From Larimichthys crocea (lineage: Eukaryota; Chordata; Actinopteri; Sciaenidae): a stretch of DNA of 64,000 bases. The stretch is taken from assembly GCF_000972845.2 (NCBI RefSeq), contig NC_040022.1, positions 2,147,011-2,211,010 on the forward strand, written 5' to 3'. This document shows positions 40,440-54,704 of the stretch, piece by piece. A program made the translations under genes and the position numbers. How positions within the stretch are numbered: position 1 is the stretch's first letter; each line of letters begins with the position of its first letter. The notes beneath the pieces were generated by a model, which saw nothing but the letters and a program-made list of their open reading frames with translations, had not been told where the DNA came from and made no database searches.

Positions 40440-40855
40440 CTCCCCCGGCATTGAATGCCACACCAAAGATGGCCGACCGCGCCTGACGTGCGTGACCCGG
40501 GCTGCCCGGTGAGCTGCCTGAAGGTCCTGACGAAATAAACAAATTGGGGTCCTCTCTCTTCGCTGTAAGCTAGCTAGTCGAAACGGTTGTTACGAGTCAC
40601 ATTGTTTCACAACAACTGTGGCAAATTGTGAGAAATAACACCAATGTGTGTCGGTTAGAGTGTTCGGGGGAATGTTTATAAACCCAGAGTTCGGCTCGGT
40701 TCGCTCGGTTCCGTCCTAACTGTCCCGGTTTTTCTGCTTTTTTAAACGTCGACGGGTGTTTTTTTTTTTTTTTCTTCAAACGGTAACGTTAGCATCGGCT
40801 AAGCTAACAGGCTAATTTAAATTATTCGACATTTACCTGAACAAATAAAAAACAG
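40440..40855 (+). promoter_or_regulatory. ube2i: ube2i promoter and non-coding first exon
   Basis: CpG-rich sequence from about 40430, with CRE-like CTGACGTG (40483-40490). A non-coding exon ends AAAAACAG before GTGAGT (40856). The transcription start is not resolvable. The next exon starts at 41069. Confidence 0.55.
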
Positions 40856-41082
40856 GTGAGTTCAGATTAAAGGACGTCACGTTTGTTAGTGTTAATGATG
40901 ATTTTAAATCATTTCACAGTCGATAGATTTAATTTATCCTCGTCGTGTAAACACACGAATCAACGGTCGGTGGGAGCTAACGTGCGCTTTCATGTTTTTT
41001 ATTTATTTAGTATGAAAGCAGTTTGATTTATTAATAATTAATCTGTTTCATAGGTTGTTTTTCCACAGGGAGGCGTTGATGA

Positions 41083-43496
<2,414 letters not shown>

Positions 43497-44688
43497 AGAG
43501 GAGAGCTGGGCCTCTGATCCCGCCTGAGCAGCCTGAACTTACGGAGGATACAAACAGGAGGCAGGCAGCACCTGAAGGACCACTCCAACAAGAATCCAGT
43601 TTTGAGTATTATCATACTATCACACAGGTGGCGAGTGAGCCTTTTTTTTTTTTCTTTTTCTTTTTTTTTAAAACAACAAATCATACAATAAGATCATAAC
43701 TTTACCTTCAACAAATGTTTATGCATTTTCAATGCATAGCTCATGATCCTAGAACTCCGCTGTCGACACGACCTTTCGCTCTTTGTAACTCTTGTATAAT
43801 CCATATCTCCAGTTTCTTCATGAGTCCTGCGAAGCTCACTCATGCCTCCATCGAATACTGTAATAAAGTAATGCTAATGTATCGGCAGAGCTGTAGAAAT
43901 AAGATTTCACGTCCAAACCACTCTCTGTGTAAACGTTCAAGAGGAGGAGATTTCGCTAAACCTTCCAGTTTTTAATGAAGAAAAATCCCACCGAGTATTG
44001 TAGATAGTGTTTCACGAGGAGCTGGGACAAAGCGTTTCGTTCCCGTCACATCCCAGAAAAGCATCAAAAAATACAGTCGACACGTCAGATTCAGGTAGAA
44101 GACAATCCTGGCACTTGTATATTGGTTGTTAAGCTAAAACTAAAGTGGTGTTTGTCCATCTCAACGAAGGGAGGAGTTTAAATCCTTTTATTGCAGTGGA
44201 GAGAAGATAGTGTTCAGATTCTTTTTGTGAATCCAACTCGGGAGTGAAAGTATTCAACGTCAACACCAGCACGCCGTCTGCTTCCCCTCCCCGCCCCCCC
44301 CAAAAAAATAGCTACAAAATGAGACAGAGGAGAGTTTTTCATAGTGAAAGTAACAAAAAGCTGTCGCTGTGTGAGCACCACTTTGAGTCGTTTTATCCCA
44401 CAATGCTTAGAAAACAAAAAACATGTCTCATCGAGTCACAATCGTGAAAGAAGCTGTTTTAAAATCTGGCGAACAGAAGCTGAAGGATCCCCGTTGGAAT
44501 GGCCTCTCAACCAGCAACAGAGAGACAGAAAGTGCACTTGAGAGTTAAAGCGAAGGCCTGAGATTTTTTTTGCCTCTGAGTATATGAGTGCATGTACATA
44601 ATATAAATAATGAAAAAATTGTGGAAGTTATGTTTTATATTGTTTTAGCCAGTTAACATTTGTGTGTGGTATTATAACAAAAGAACAC

Positions 44689-44730
44689 AATAAATGGCAT
44701 ACAATTGTGAAATAAAGTTGAATAAAAGAA
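44689..44730 (+). terminator. ube2i: ube2i polyadenylation signals
   Basis: AATAAA at 44689 with further AATAAA copies within about 35 bp, 1.2 kb after the stop. Confidence 0.65.
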
Positions 44731-44739
44731 CAAAAAAAG

Positions 44740-45410
44740 TTTGTTCCTGAGTTTTTTTATATTTCGACATAACTTCAGTTTTTATCCATGACGGCACTCA
44801 CAGGTTTCTGAGCTTAGGTGTCGTCCACCTGATCACTTTTTGAGAAGAAAGGTGAAGATTGAAGGATGTGGTTCAAGGGATGAAAGGTCGGGGGATCAAT
44901 CAGTCAGACTTAAATAAAACACCCCACATCCCCTGCCCTGAGTAGTCGAGGGGTGAAAGGTTGATGAAGGACTTTGGAGATCGGGGATGGGAATAAGACC
45001 AGGATTCGAGAGTCGAGCCTCTGAGTACATCACTCTGTGTGTTAGAGCCCTGTGGTTCCTGTATTTGATTGAAATAGAGATGAAAGGATTTGAAAATACA
45101 GTCAAAGAGGAGTGAACAGTGAAGATGTGCTTCAGCACTTGATGTGCAGAAACAGGATGAGGTCTTTCTTCCTGAACTTAGTCATAAAACTTTATTTGAA
45201 GCAACATCTAATTATAAATACCATCAGAATAAAACAACTTTATTTTTGGACACCGAGGCGTGTTATCTTTGTCAAAATGTCACTTTTTTCTTTTTCTTTT
45301 TTTTTAGTCGTGTCCACAGTGAAACCTGATGTAATGCTCTCCGGTGTCTTGCATGACATTCTTAAGAAATTTAACACCTTTTGTTTTGCCTTACCTCTCC
45401 TGTGGTTTAT
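44740..45410. other. Spacer between ube2i and the small unrecognised gene
   Basis: No repeats or coding sequence recognised. The 5' exons or promoter of the next gene may lie here, since its first coding exon begins at an acceptor (CTCTCAG, 45418). Confidence 0.45.
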
Positions 45411-45419
45411 TCTCTCAGT

Positions 45420-47198
45420 ATGACCTCAATTGGCCAAAAAGACACCAAACCAGCAAAGACGCAGGTGAGAAACCTATATATTTTTTTTCTCTGTTTTGTT
45501 TTGTTTTGTTCTGCTGCTGCTGCTGCTGCGTGTTAAACAATGTGCTGGTGTTGTTTGTGATGATTTCCTTTTGAACATGTTGTGCCCTAGGTGAGGGCCG
45601 TAGAAAGCCCTCAGGTGCTGTCCCTGTCGCTGCCTCATTATGTTGATCCTGGATCAGACTCGAACGCCCACGGTTACCACAGCTTGGGCCACTGTCTTCG
45701 CAACAACATATTTCCAGGTCTGTACATCAACATCCAGTCTCTATAAAGACCCCCAGTCTCCTAACACTTCATTTTAGTATCTGTTGTAATGTGCAAGACG
45801 AGTGGGTGCACGATCAGTCGGGGAGTATTGACAACCAATGACAGCCAACACACTGCTGCCAATATGTTGTTAAGCTGACATGACATGAACGTTACTTCAC
45901 AGGCAGTGGCCACGTTGGACAATAGTAAATCAAGGGGATCCTGAGTAACACAATCTGTCTTATCCTGCTGAATAATTTAGCTGTGAATGTTGCCATGTGC
46001 ACTGAGTGACACGCTAACTTACTCTCACTCGCTCATTTGCTTGTATTTCAGGTGTGGTGAGCTGTTCGGCTGCCCACATGAGTTCAAAACATGCCGTCCC
46101 ACTTTCAGAACAACCATTTCCAAACTGATGATTGCATGAAATATATATATTTTTAAAAAATCACTATTATTGCTTTTTTGATGCACAAATCCATAACATA
46201 ACAGTTAGGAACATTGTTTTATTTGTGACAGATTTATATTCCCAGCATTTTTGTCTAAATTGTATGTCACTGACTTTTGATTGGACTTCACAAGTGGTGC
46301 TTCCTGTTTGACTTCTTCCTGTGACTAAATCTGTGTAGAAAAAAGGTGCCGAAATCTAAGTTCGGGTTTTAAAAATCTGTGTAGTTTTGGTGCCTTTATT
46401 ATAAGTAGTTTTGATACCTTAGTCTAAAATATTTTGGTGCCTAAATCTAAGTAGATTTGGTGCCTTAATCTAAGTAGTTTTGAGACCTTAATCTAAGTAG
46501 ATTTGGTACCTTAATCTAAGTAGTTTTGGTGCCTTAATCTAAGTAGTTTTGATACCTTAATCTAAGTAGTTTTGATACCTTAATCTAAGTAGTTTTGGTA
46601 CCTTAATCTAAGTAGATTTGGTGCCTAATCTAAGTATTGATACCTTAATCTAAGTAGATTTGGTGCCTTAATCTAAGTAGTTTTGATACCTTAATCTAAG
46701 TAGCTTTGGTGCCTTAATCTAAGTAGTTTTGATACCTTAATCTTAGTAGTTTTTATACCTTAATCTAAGTAGATTTGGTGCCTTCATATAAGTCGTTTTG
46801 TTTTCTAAATCTAAACTTCTTAGTCTTGTTAAATTTTATTTCATTATTCACACTTTTTCTTTCCTAACCCACCTTTAATTCACCCCACTGAACCTTCTGT
46901 CTTCAGGTGCTCCTTTAACATGGAGGTCCCTCACCATGGACTCCTACATCAGCCACCCTCTGACTGGTTGGCCTGCTGACCCCCATCTCTGGTATGGGCA
47001 CAAGACAGATGAACTGGGTAGGTTTTTCTTTCTCCTTTTATTTTTCTGTAACTGCTCTGGTTAACACGTTCATGACACACCTTTTCGGCTTCTTTTCTTC
47101 TTCTTGCAGTCCAGTGGACAGAGAGAAACATCATGAACCAGAAACTCAACATGAAACTGACAGCGATGGAAGAAAAAAAAAAGGGCACTGCAAAATGA
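45420..47198 (+). CDS. Unrecognised small protein, four coding exons
   Basis: I do not recognise this gene. Exons 45420-45464, 45591-45717, 46907-47017 and 47110-47198 join in frame with canonical sites to 123 residues. It starts MTSIGQKDTKPAKTQVRAVE and continues with SLPHYVDPGSDSNAHGYHSL, NNIFPGAPLTWRSLTMDSYI and SHPLTGWPADPHLWYGHKTD, ending in a basic tail with MNQKLNMKLTAME. It is rich in H, P, W and Y, has no signal peptide or membrane segment and reads like the short cilium or sperm microtubule-associated proteins, but that is only an impression. An optional exon (46052-46138) would end the frame early. AATAAA follows at 47332. Intron 3 holds a minisatellite. Confidence 0.6.
46375..46815. 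repeat. Minisatellite, ~23-bp unit, about 19 copies
   Basis: Unit TTAATCTAAGTAGTTTTGAT plus ACC, alternating with variants carrying GATTTGGTGCC. It is AT-rich and lies in the intron of the small gene. Confidence 0.92.
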
Positions 47199-47331
47199 GG
47201 TCCAGCTTCCTACAATGAGACCACAACAACACACACACACCGCCTTTGTAATTCACACCTCAGGTTACCTTGGAAATGCTAAAAAAAAGGTGTGACATGC
47301 AGCATTACATGTTGTAACATTGGTGTTAAGC

Positions 47332-47337
47332 AATAAA
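47332..47337 (+). terminator. Polyadenylation signal of the small gene
   Basis: AATAAA 134 bp after the stop codon. Confidence 0.65.
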
Positions 47338-47344
47338 CAAACGA

Positions 47345-49500
47345 TAAAGATAAGACATGAAATACCACTAAAAAGATTATTGGTTAGATCATGGCTGATA
47401 ATGTCTTTGGTTTGGGATAAACCAAACTGTAATCAGTTAGGTGTCACAGAACAATAGCGCCGCTCATTTTTGTGCATTTACATGATTAAAGAAACGAAAA
47501 TAAACTTGATTTATTGAGTCATTGTGATGCTTTTTTTTCCGTCTCCTTTAACACCGCTTAAAAATTTGGCGTAAAGGTTATCGCAGAGGTCCCGACTCAA
47601 ACTAAAACTAAACAACCTGAAACCGTCGAGTGCTACCAGCAGTTTGAAGGGGTTATTTGTCTCTGTGTGATGTGAAGGCAGCACAATGGAGGTGGTTTCA
47701 ACAGAAAACCACTGAAACTTGCTTTTTGTCACTACCTCCTGTCTTTCCTCTTCAGTCAGACCTATATATATATAACAAGTATAGTAGAAGTGATCTGCTG
47801 CGTTTTTTTCTTTACTCCACAGATGAAGCAGGTGAATTTGCATCGATTGATTCGACTAGTAATGTTAAACTGGTAAACAGTATATCTGATCAACACCAAC
47901 ATGTCAGCACTGACACTGCGAGTGTCTTTAACTGCACTAACAGATAACTGTGCAAGCACAGGACAGACAATGTTTAAAGTTTTTGGACTGTATGTAAATA
48001 CTGTAGCAGTTTATGCAGCATTTACTCCACAGGATATCAGTCTGTTAACGAGAACTGTACATATTTTAGTGTTTGACTTCTGCATTAGATTAGGCAAATG
48101 TAGTGAAAAAAATAGCACTAGTTTACTTATGATACATCTTTGAAAGATGTTTATTTTTGTTGATGTTGTTTTTACATGTTTTGCAGCATGAAGTGTGCCC
48201 TCCCTTGCTACTGTTCTCACCTCCACCCTAACTGAGAAACCCCCTCCCCTCCACTGACTCTGTGGTTTGTTGGTGGACTTATTTCTCGCTGCCTTACGAG
48301 CACAAACATCACTATGGTCTTCTAGACAGCGAGAGCTGTGCGCTCTTCTTCCTCTTCTGCACGCCTCAAACCATTGTCCGACCTTAGTCTCTCCTTTCAC
48401 CACTGCTAGCTGATGCCAACACCTAAGTAGGCGCATGAACTTGTGGGGTGATGCATCAGATCACCGTTTGACATACTGCAGGCCTGAACCCACTCAACTA
48501 ACCTGCTGAGTTGAAACATAATGTGTTGCAACAGTTGTTGTTGTTGTGTGCGTGAATGCTTTGTGGCTTGCAGCTCTATGTACAACATGTTGCACAATGG
48601 CCCCTCATTGAACTTTAAGACTGAGATGAATGCATTGATCTTATAGTTCGACTGTGCAGGTTTCAGTGTAAAACTTCTGTTAGAAATGTTTCCCCTTATC
48701 TCCACTCTCTGTTGGGGATTTGGGATTGTAAATTACTGAGGTTATATTGTTTGTTTTTTAAATTAATTTGTACAGTAAAGTATGGAATAAAACACTTATA
48801 CAAGCCTGAAACGTGAAATAAACAGTACTAATATCTAGTACTAATATCCTTTTAAAAAACTGGCATCTGTGCCCGATTTATAATTAAATAAATATGGTAT
48901 AACTAATAGTACGATAAAAGGATATTAGTACTGCTGATTTCACGTTTAAGTGTATAAAATTTGGGGTTTTCCATTAAATATGACAGTGATTTACTGTAAA
49001 ATGAACAGTCTGTCACTTAAAATGCTACTTTATTCTGTATAAGTTTATGTAAATAAAGGTTTTGCCATTAAATATGCATTTTCTTTTTAAAAACAAACAA
49101 AACTGGCAGCAGTGGTTGCCAGAATTTTATCACAATAAATAGGTATAACTTTACTTTCTAATATTACGACAACAGGATATTAGTACTGTTATTAGTTTCT
49201 GACGTTTAAAGTTGGCTTTTTTCCATGTTTTGTTGCATAGTTGACATGAAAATACCGTATGAATGCCATATATAACAATATATTTTGAAATAATCGTGGT
49301 TTATCAAGAATACTACTTTATTCTGTAAAAAATTCCCTTATAATGCCATATAAATTAAGCTTGTGCCAAGAAATATGAAATATGTTTTATCATTGTCAGA
49401 GTTTATAAGTGACAACACAATAAGCATGAACACTTATTATTATAAACCTGTGATCTGGTGCTATAGAAATTTGAATTTAATAGCAATTCATGAAACTAAT
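47345..49500. other. Intergenic region, small gene to il2rb
   Basis: No coding gene seen. AATAAA occurs at 48787. At 48811-48834 and 48918-48941 a 24-bp inverted pair (22 of 24 matching, sharing CAGTACTAATATC) could fold, and GATATTAGTACTG recurs near 49166. Otherwise AT-rich. Confidence 0.5.
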
Positions 49501-49504
49501 CTTT

Positions 49505-49544
<40 letters not shown>

Positions 49545-49566
49545 TCAGTCTTTCTTTCTTTCTTTT
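49501..49566. repeat. (CTTT)n microsatellite
   Basis: About sixteen TTTC units with one CAG interruption. Confidence 0.96.
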
Positions 49567-50350
49567 TACAGTAACTCTTGAGACGAAGCGTTGAAATAAA
49601 ATATAAATCTTGAGATTGGAAAAATTAAAGTCATCTTCAATTAAAGTCTTGACCTGGTGTCTTACATTTAAGACAAAGTGACGAACTAACAATCAGAGGA
49701 AATGTCTCGCGGCCTATGGCTTCACAAATGAAATGTTTGGTGACCTTTTTTAGAGAAGAGCCGAGCTGCTGCTTTAACTCTTAGTTCTCTTTCCCTGTAT
49801 AGAAGCAGTAGAGTAAAATATACTGTATATGCTTCTGCAGCGCTTGCGGCTATAAGAGCAGTGGTTTTGACGCTGTACTACTTTTTTTGCTCTGTGTGTG
49901 TGTGTGTTCGCATCTTAAATAACCCCATAGTTCTAAATTGGGACGGTTTAAGCCTCTTTAATCCTCCGAATCTTTATTTAAAGCTGCGTTTCATTGTCAT
50001 AAACCACTTCATAGGACGACCTGAGCTGTTTCTCTTTATACAACCCACTTTACGTTGTGATTGAAAGCGGATGCGGTGGCGTGCTTTGTATTTCTTGTTT
50101 TCAGTGTAATTATGTTAAAAGCTGTGTGATGGGGTCCAGGTAGGTAGGTGTCTGTTGGGTGAAGTAGGCACTTCTCCTCCTCCTCACCCCCCCCTCCACC
50201 TAGGCCCGTCCTCTCTCTTACTATCACACGACCTCATGAGGCTTCCTGTAAAGCCCCAGATACCGGCTGTGGTTACAAGTGGAAAATGTTACTGGGCACT
50301 TTAAAGAAGAGACAGGGGCGAGAATGAGGAGAGAGAGGGATGAGTGAGTG

Positions 50351-50365
50351 ATAGAAAGAGAGAGC

Positions 50366-50411
<46 letters not shown>
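50351..50411. repeat. (GA)n microsatellite near il2rb 5' exon
   Basis: AGAG-rich from 50351, a pure GA run from about 50372, ending at 50411, about 45 bp upstream of the likely first exon of il2rb. Confidence 0.95.
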
Positions 50412-50413
<2 letters not shown>

Positions 50414-50454
50414 GGGAGGTTGCATAAGAGACTGAGGTAGAGATGTGCGAAAGA

Positions 50455-50543
50455 TCTTCTGAACTCGTCAGCCCACCAGAGGGGACGACAATGTGTTTCC
50501 TCTCAGGGACCTCCTCCTGTCTTTACTGACCACAGCTCACGAG
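50455..50543 (+). promoter_or_regulatory. il2rb: Probable non-coding first exon of il2rb
   Basis: A stretch ending ACAGCTCACGAG before GTACTG (50544) fits a 5' UTR exon, since the coding exon has its acceptor (TTTGTTTACAG, 51750) 16 nt before the ATG. Exact start unknown. Confidence 0.4.
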
Positions 50544-51766
50544 GTACTGTATCAGTTTCTTTGCAGATGATGTTCAAATTTATCTTCACACTGGCTCTTT
50601 GTTTTATTATATGACTGCTTCATTACCTAGGTTTCCTGATCTCGTTACTCAGAACAAATGCTTTTGTTTTCCCCTTTGTGCTTAAGGTTACGATATGATA
50701 CGCATATCAATTGCGGGTGACGCATCTGCGCTTGTCATTGTAGTCCTACTCAGTTCAGGCTTTGACGGAAAAAAAAAAACAGCAACGCCTGATGACTCAA
50801 ACCAGTGACAAAATGTGAAACTTTATGGAAAATATCCACGTCATGTAAAGAGAATCTGTGTATGTCTCTTCTTAATAAAACATAATAGTCTTGCTGTAGA
50901 ACATGGTTCAAACTGTGTCTGTGGTGGACTAGCACAGGTGTCACTGTTTCCAGTAAAGTTTCACATTTAACTGCTCGTTGCCGCCTTCTCAGGATGACTA
51001 TATTTCTGCTCTCAAAAGCTGCTGATGATGATTGGCTTATGCAATTTCAACGTCCAGGTTTCAGAAACGAGTTTCTCTCCATTAAAAAACATTTCCATAC
51101 GAAGGTAGAAACTTGTCTGAGTCATAACCACCACTTTGTCGGAGTCCAAGATTATGATTTTAACACATATTCATCTATATTGTGAACATTTTTATGTTGA
51201 ATATGTTAATGTATTTAACATCGACACACAGTATATCCAACATATAATATAACAATGTATGCAAAGGCTGTGATGAATTAACGCTTTTCAAGTATCCCAG
51301 AGGTCCTACATAGAAAAAATAAGGTCTCATGCCCTCTTAAAGTTTCCATCTTCATTGATAATTCTGGCTAACCATGTGTTTTGTGTCTCTGTAACCATTT
51401 TTTAACATCTGAAGCGGCTGTACTCTTCCATGATCCGAGGTTTATTTAAGCAGCTGTGACCACCCCGACCTTTGAAACCACCCGCTCAAACCGCCAAGAC
51501 ATTTACTCATGTACACGTTCATGTGCTTTGTCCCGTAGTATACCAGTTTCCATCCCCAAACTACACTATATTTTCAACATAGAATTTTTTCGACGCTTCT
51601 GCCAAATAACACTTACAAGCATCCTTTCATAATCTGTTAAATGTTTTGTAAAACACGGCTGCTCTATGTGTTATACGAAGTAATTTCAGACCTTCCATCA
51701 TTGGATTTTTAGTCTTGTTGTAATGTGCTGTTTGTCCCCTTTGTTTACAGTCATAGTGTCGTGGTC

Positions 51767-54669
51767 ATGGAGATCCTGTGGTCCGTGTACATCCAGGTGG
51801 TTCTGTTTTCAGTGGGTGCTCACTCTCACAGAGGTATATTTGAGGATGTTCATAACTGAAACTGTTTCTATGTTACTGTCCTGAAATCCCTTCGAACGGG
51901 GAAGTTTAACCGTCCGAGTTTAAGTCCAGCAACACTGACAAATACCATTCTAATCTATCTCTCTCTCTCTGTTATGTCTGTCTCTCGCTCAAGGACTGTC
52001 CTGCGTAAATGACTATGTCAACAATGTCAGTTGTACGTGGAACGGCTCTCTGGTGGCTCCTGGTGTTAACTGCTCGATCTCTGGTCTGACGAGAGCCCGG
52101 ATCTTTAGAGGCTACGAGAGAATTTCCATTGAAATAATGTAAGATGTTATACTCATTGCTACTTACCAAAATGTTATGGATTTAAAATATTTTTTGTCTT
52201 GACAGTTAAGCAAATCTGCAGCAGTTAATGGTGATTTTATTTTATTTTTTTTAGTCGAACCTGCAAGCTGGAACGACATGGAAACTCTCCTCCAGGCTGC
52301 AGTTTTGTCTTTGAAAGTGAAGTAAGTCACTCACAAAAATCATTCATAAAAACCTCTCATGGATTTATCTCTATATAAAATGAATGCCACGATTTGTCCC
52401 TACAGGAATTCAACTCTTACAAAGCTTTGCCCTACATCCGCATGGAGTGCGATGGCATGTTGGTGGACAGCCTCACAGACTACCAGCCGAAGGATCACAG
52501 TTAGTGGCTTTTACTTCATCAGTAAACTGTTTTCAGGAGGCCGTCTTAGACACATTTATATACTTAGAAACATTAGGAAATGACGTCACTCTGTTTAAGA
52601 AAGGTTAAGTCTGGGACAAGTGGACGAAAGTCAAAGTCCAGTTGCCCGATATTCAACCATGAACCTTCACAGATCTCATTGTGTGCTTTTCTTTCCACAT
52701 ATGTGTCCGTGTGTCTGTTTTGTGTGTGCATACAGTCAAAATGAATCCTCCAGGTATTCCCCGTGTCAACAGCACTGTCAATGAGACCTGGATATCCTGG
52801 AGTGCAGGCAGTCCTTGCTCGAGGTTCATCAAGGCCTTTAGGTTCCAAATTCAGGTCAAACAGAAAAACAAGACATGGAAGGTGAGTGGCCATAATCATA
52901 GGTTATCCTTAGGTTACACAAGGTCACGTGTGGGCCTTGAGGTCCTCGGCAGTATTGGTTGTTTTGGCTTTGATTGGGAACAGTAGGTGCCAGTCTGGCC
53001 AGGGTCGAAGAGACCTATTGCTGCCTTCTTAGTCATAATAGATAGCTTGTTGTTGACGTTCCAATCTGCGTAAACAGACATCTGTGTCTCCAGACTAGAA
53101 TATACTGACAATAACACCTGCATGGGTAAAGACATTCTCTCTGACTAATTCTGCGGCGTGCAGTATTTGGGGTGTGATCTTTGGATTTAAAGTCTATCCA
53201 CCAGGATGAGTTGGGCAGAATGTGAGACCGACTCAGGCACTTCTGATGAACTTTGAGAGTGTCTCTAATTCTCCTTGATCAAGCGTCAATAAATAATACA
53301 GCATAAGACATAAGAGGCTCCTGAACACTTTCTTCCTTCCTGACCTCAGCATTGACCTTTGACTTCAGCAATTTCTCCACAACAGAAAAGACATTTTTAT
53401 AAAAAATACTTAGCACAATTCTGTGTAACTAGTAGTGTGCTAATTTCAGCAAGGTAGTGTCTCAGTTCGAGTCCAGCCATTGCATATTTATGATGATCAC
53501 AACATTTTACTGCTTCTTCTTCATCGCCGAATTGCAACTGAGTTTCCCCGGCCGCCATTGTCACAATGCCAGCAAAGGGCTAGATACGAGGTGGTTGAAT
53601 GTTGAGGTTAGCTGTTGTGTAACGGTAGCTAATTGTTTATCAGATATGTTGTTTCATCTTCAAATATCGACCATGTGCCTCCAAATTTGAATTTTTATTG
53701 TCTTTACAGTTGCTGATCAGTACAGTATATACATTTTATGGCAATCCTTTCAATAGCTGTTGAGATATTTTACATCAAAATATTAAGTGGCATATTATTT
53801 ATGTGGTGCATTGATAACATCAGCTACTCATGAGGTCTACACTTCCCCTTTGACTAAATGTTATATCTTAATTCATGCTTATATTTATTCTGGTTCAATG
53901 CTCTGGTCACAAATAATGTTTGGTTTCATGCATAAATCATTCAAAAGGCAAATGCAACAGAACTTACTAACATTATTTAGATTCTGCTTCAGATTCTGGT
54001 TACGAAACACCCTAATTATGACATTCTGCCCAATTTCCATCTGTTATCAGGAGGCCAGAGATATGTTCACACACGAATTGCAGCTAGAATTACCTTCTCA
54101 GCAACTAAAGGGACACTTGCAGGTCAGGGTGAGAGTCTGCACCATTGGGGATTTGCTTAGCCAATGGAGCAACTGGAGTCCAACAACGTCCTGGGTAGGA
54201 CCAACAGATACGGCGACAACATCAGAGGATGAATGTAAGAACACATTGCATTTTCAGGTTGTTTCAGTTGCAACCAAACCAACTTACAAAGTTATTACAA
54301 GAAAATAGATGCATAGATTGGTCCATCAAGTACAGATGGAAAAACACATGTAGGGTTACTTCCTTGTCGACTCTAATAGGGTGTTATATTGGTGAGACGA
54401 CAGATGATACAGTTCTATACACGTCTTGCAGAGATCCTGTAAACAAATGACTAAATGCTGTACTTGTATATGCATTTTGCAAATTGTAATGTCAGCTCTC
54501 TGTTTCAGGGTGTCTTCTTGATTGGACATATTTGTGGAGATCGATGTTGAGCGTGGGTCTCATCCTTGTTATAATCGTGGTCCTTTACAGGAGTTGCATG
54601 AGCAGACGGTGAGTGTAGTGTTACGTTGTGTTTTGTTTGTTTTTATGCAGTATGTTCAATGTAATTGTT

Positions 54670-54704
<35 letters not shown>

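Noticed and set aside
46052..46138. Possible extra exon of the small gene
   Set aside because: In phase after 45717 but stops at TGA; skipping it keeps the longer frame, so it is at most an alternative exon.
46375..46815. CRISPR-like array
   Set aside because: Units are contiguous without unique spacers; a eukaryotic minisatellite.
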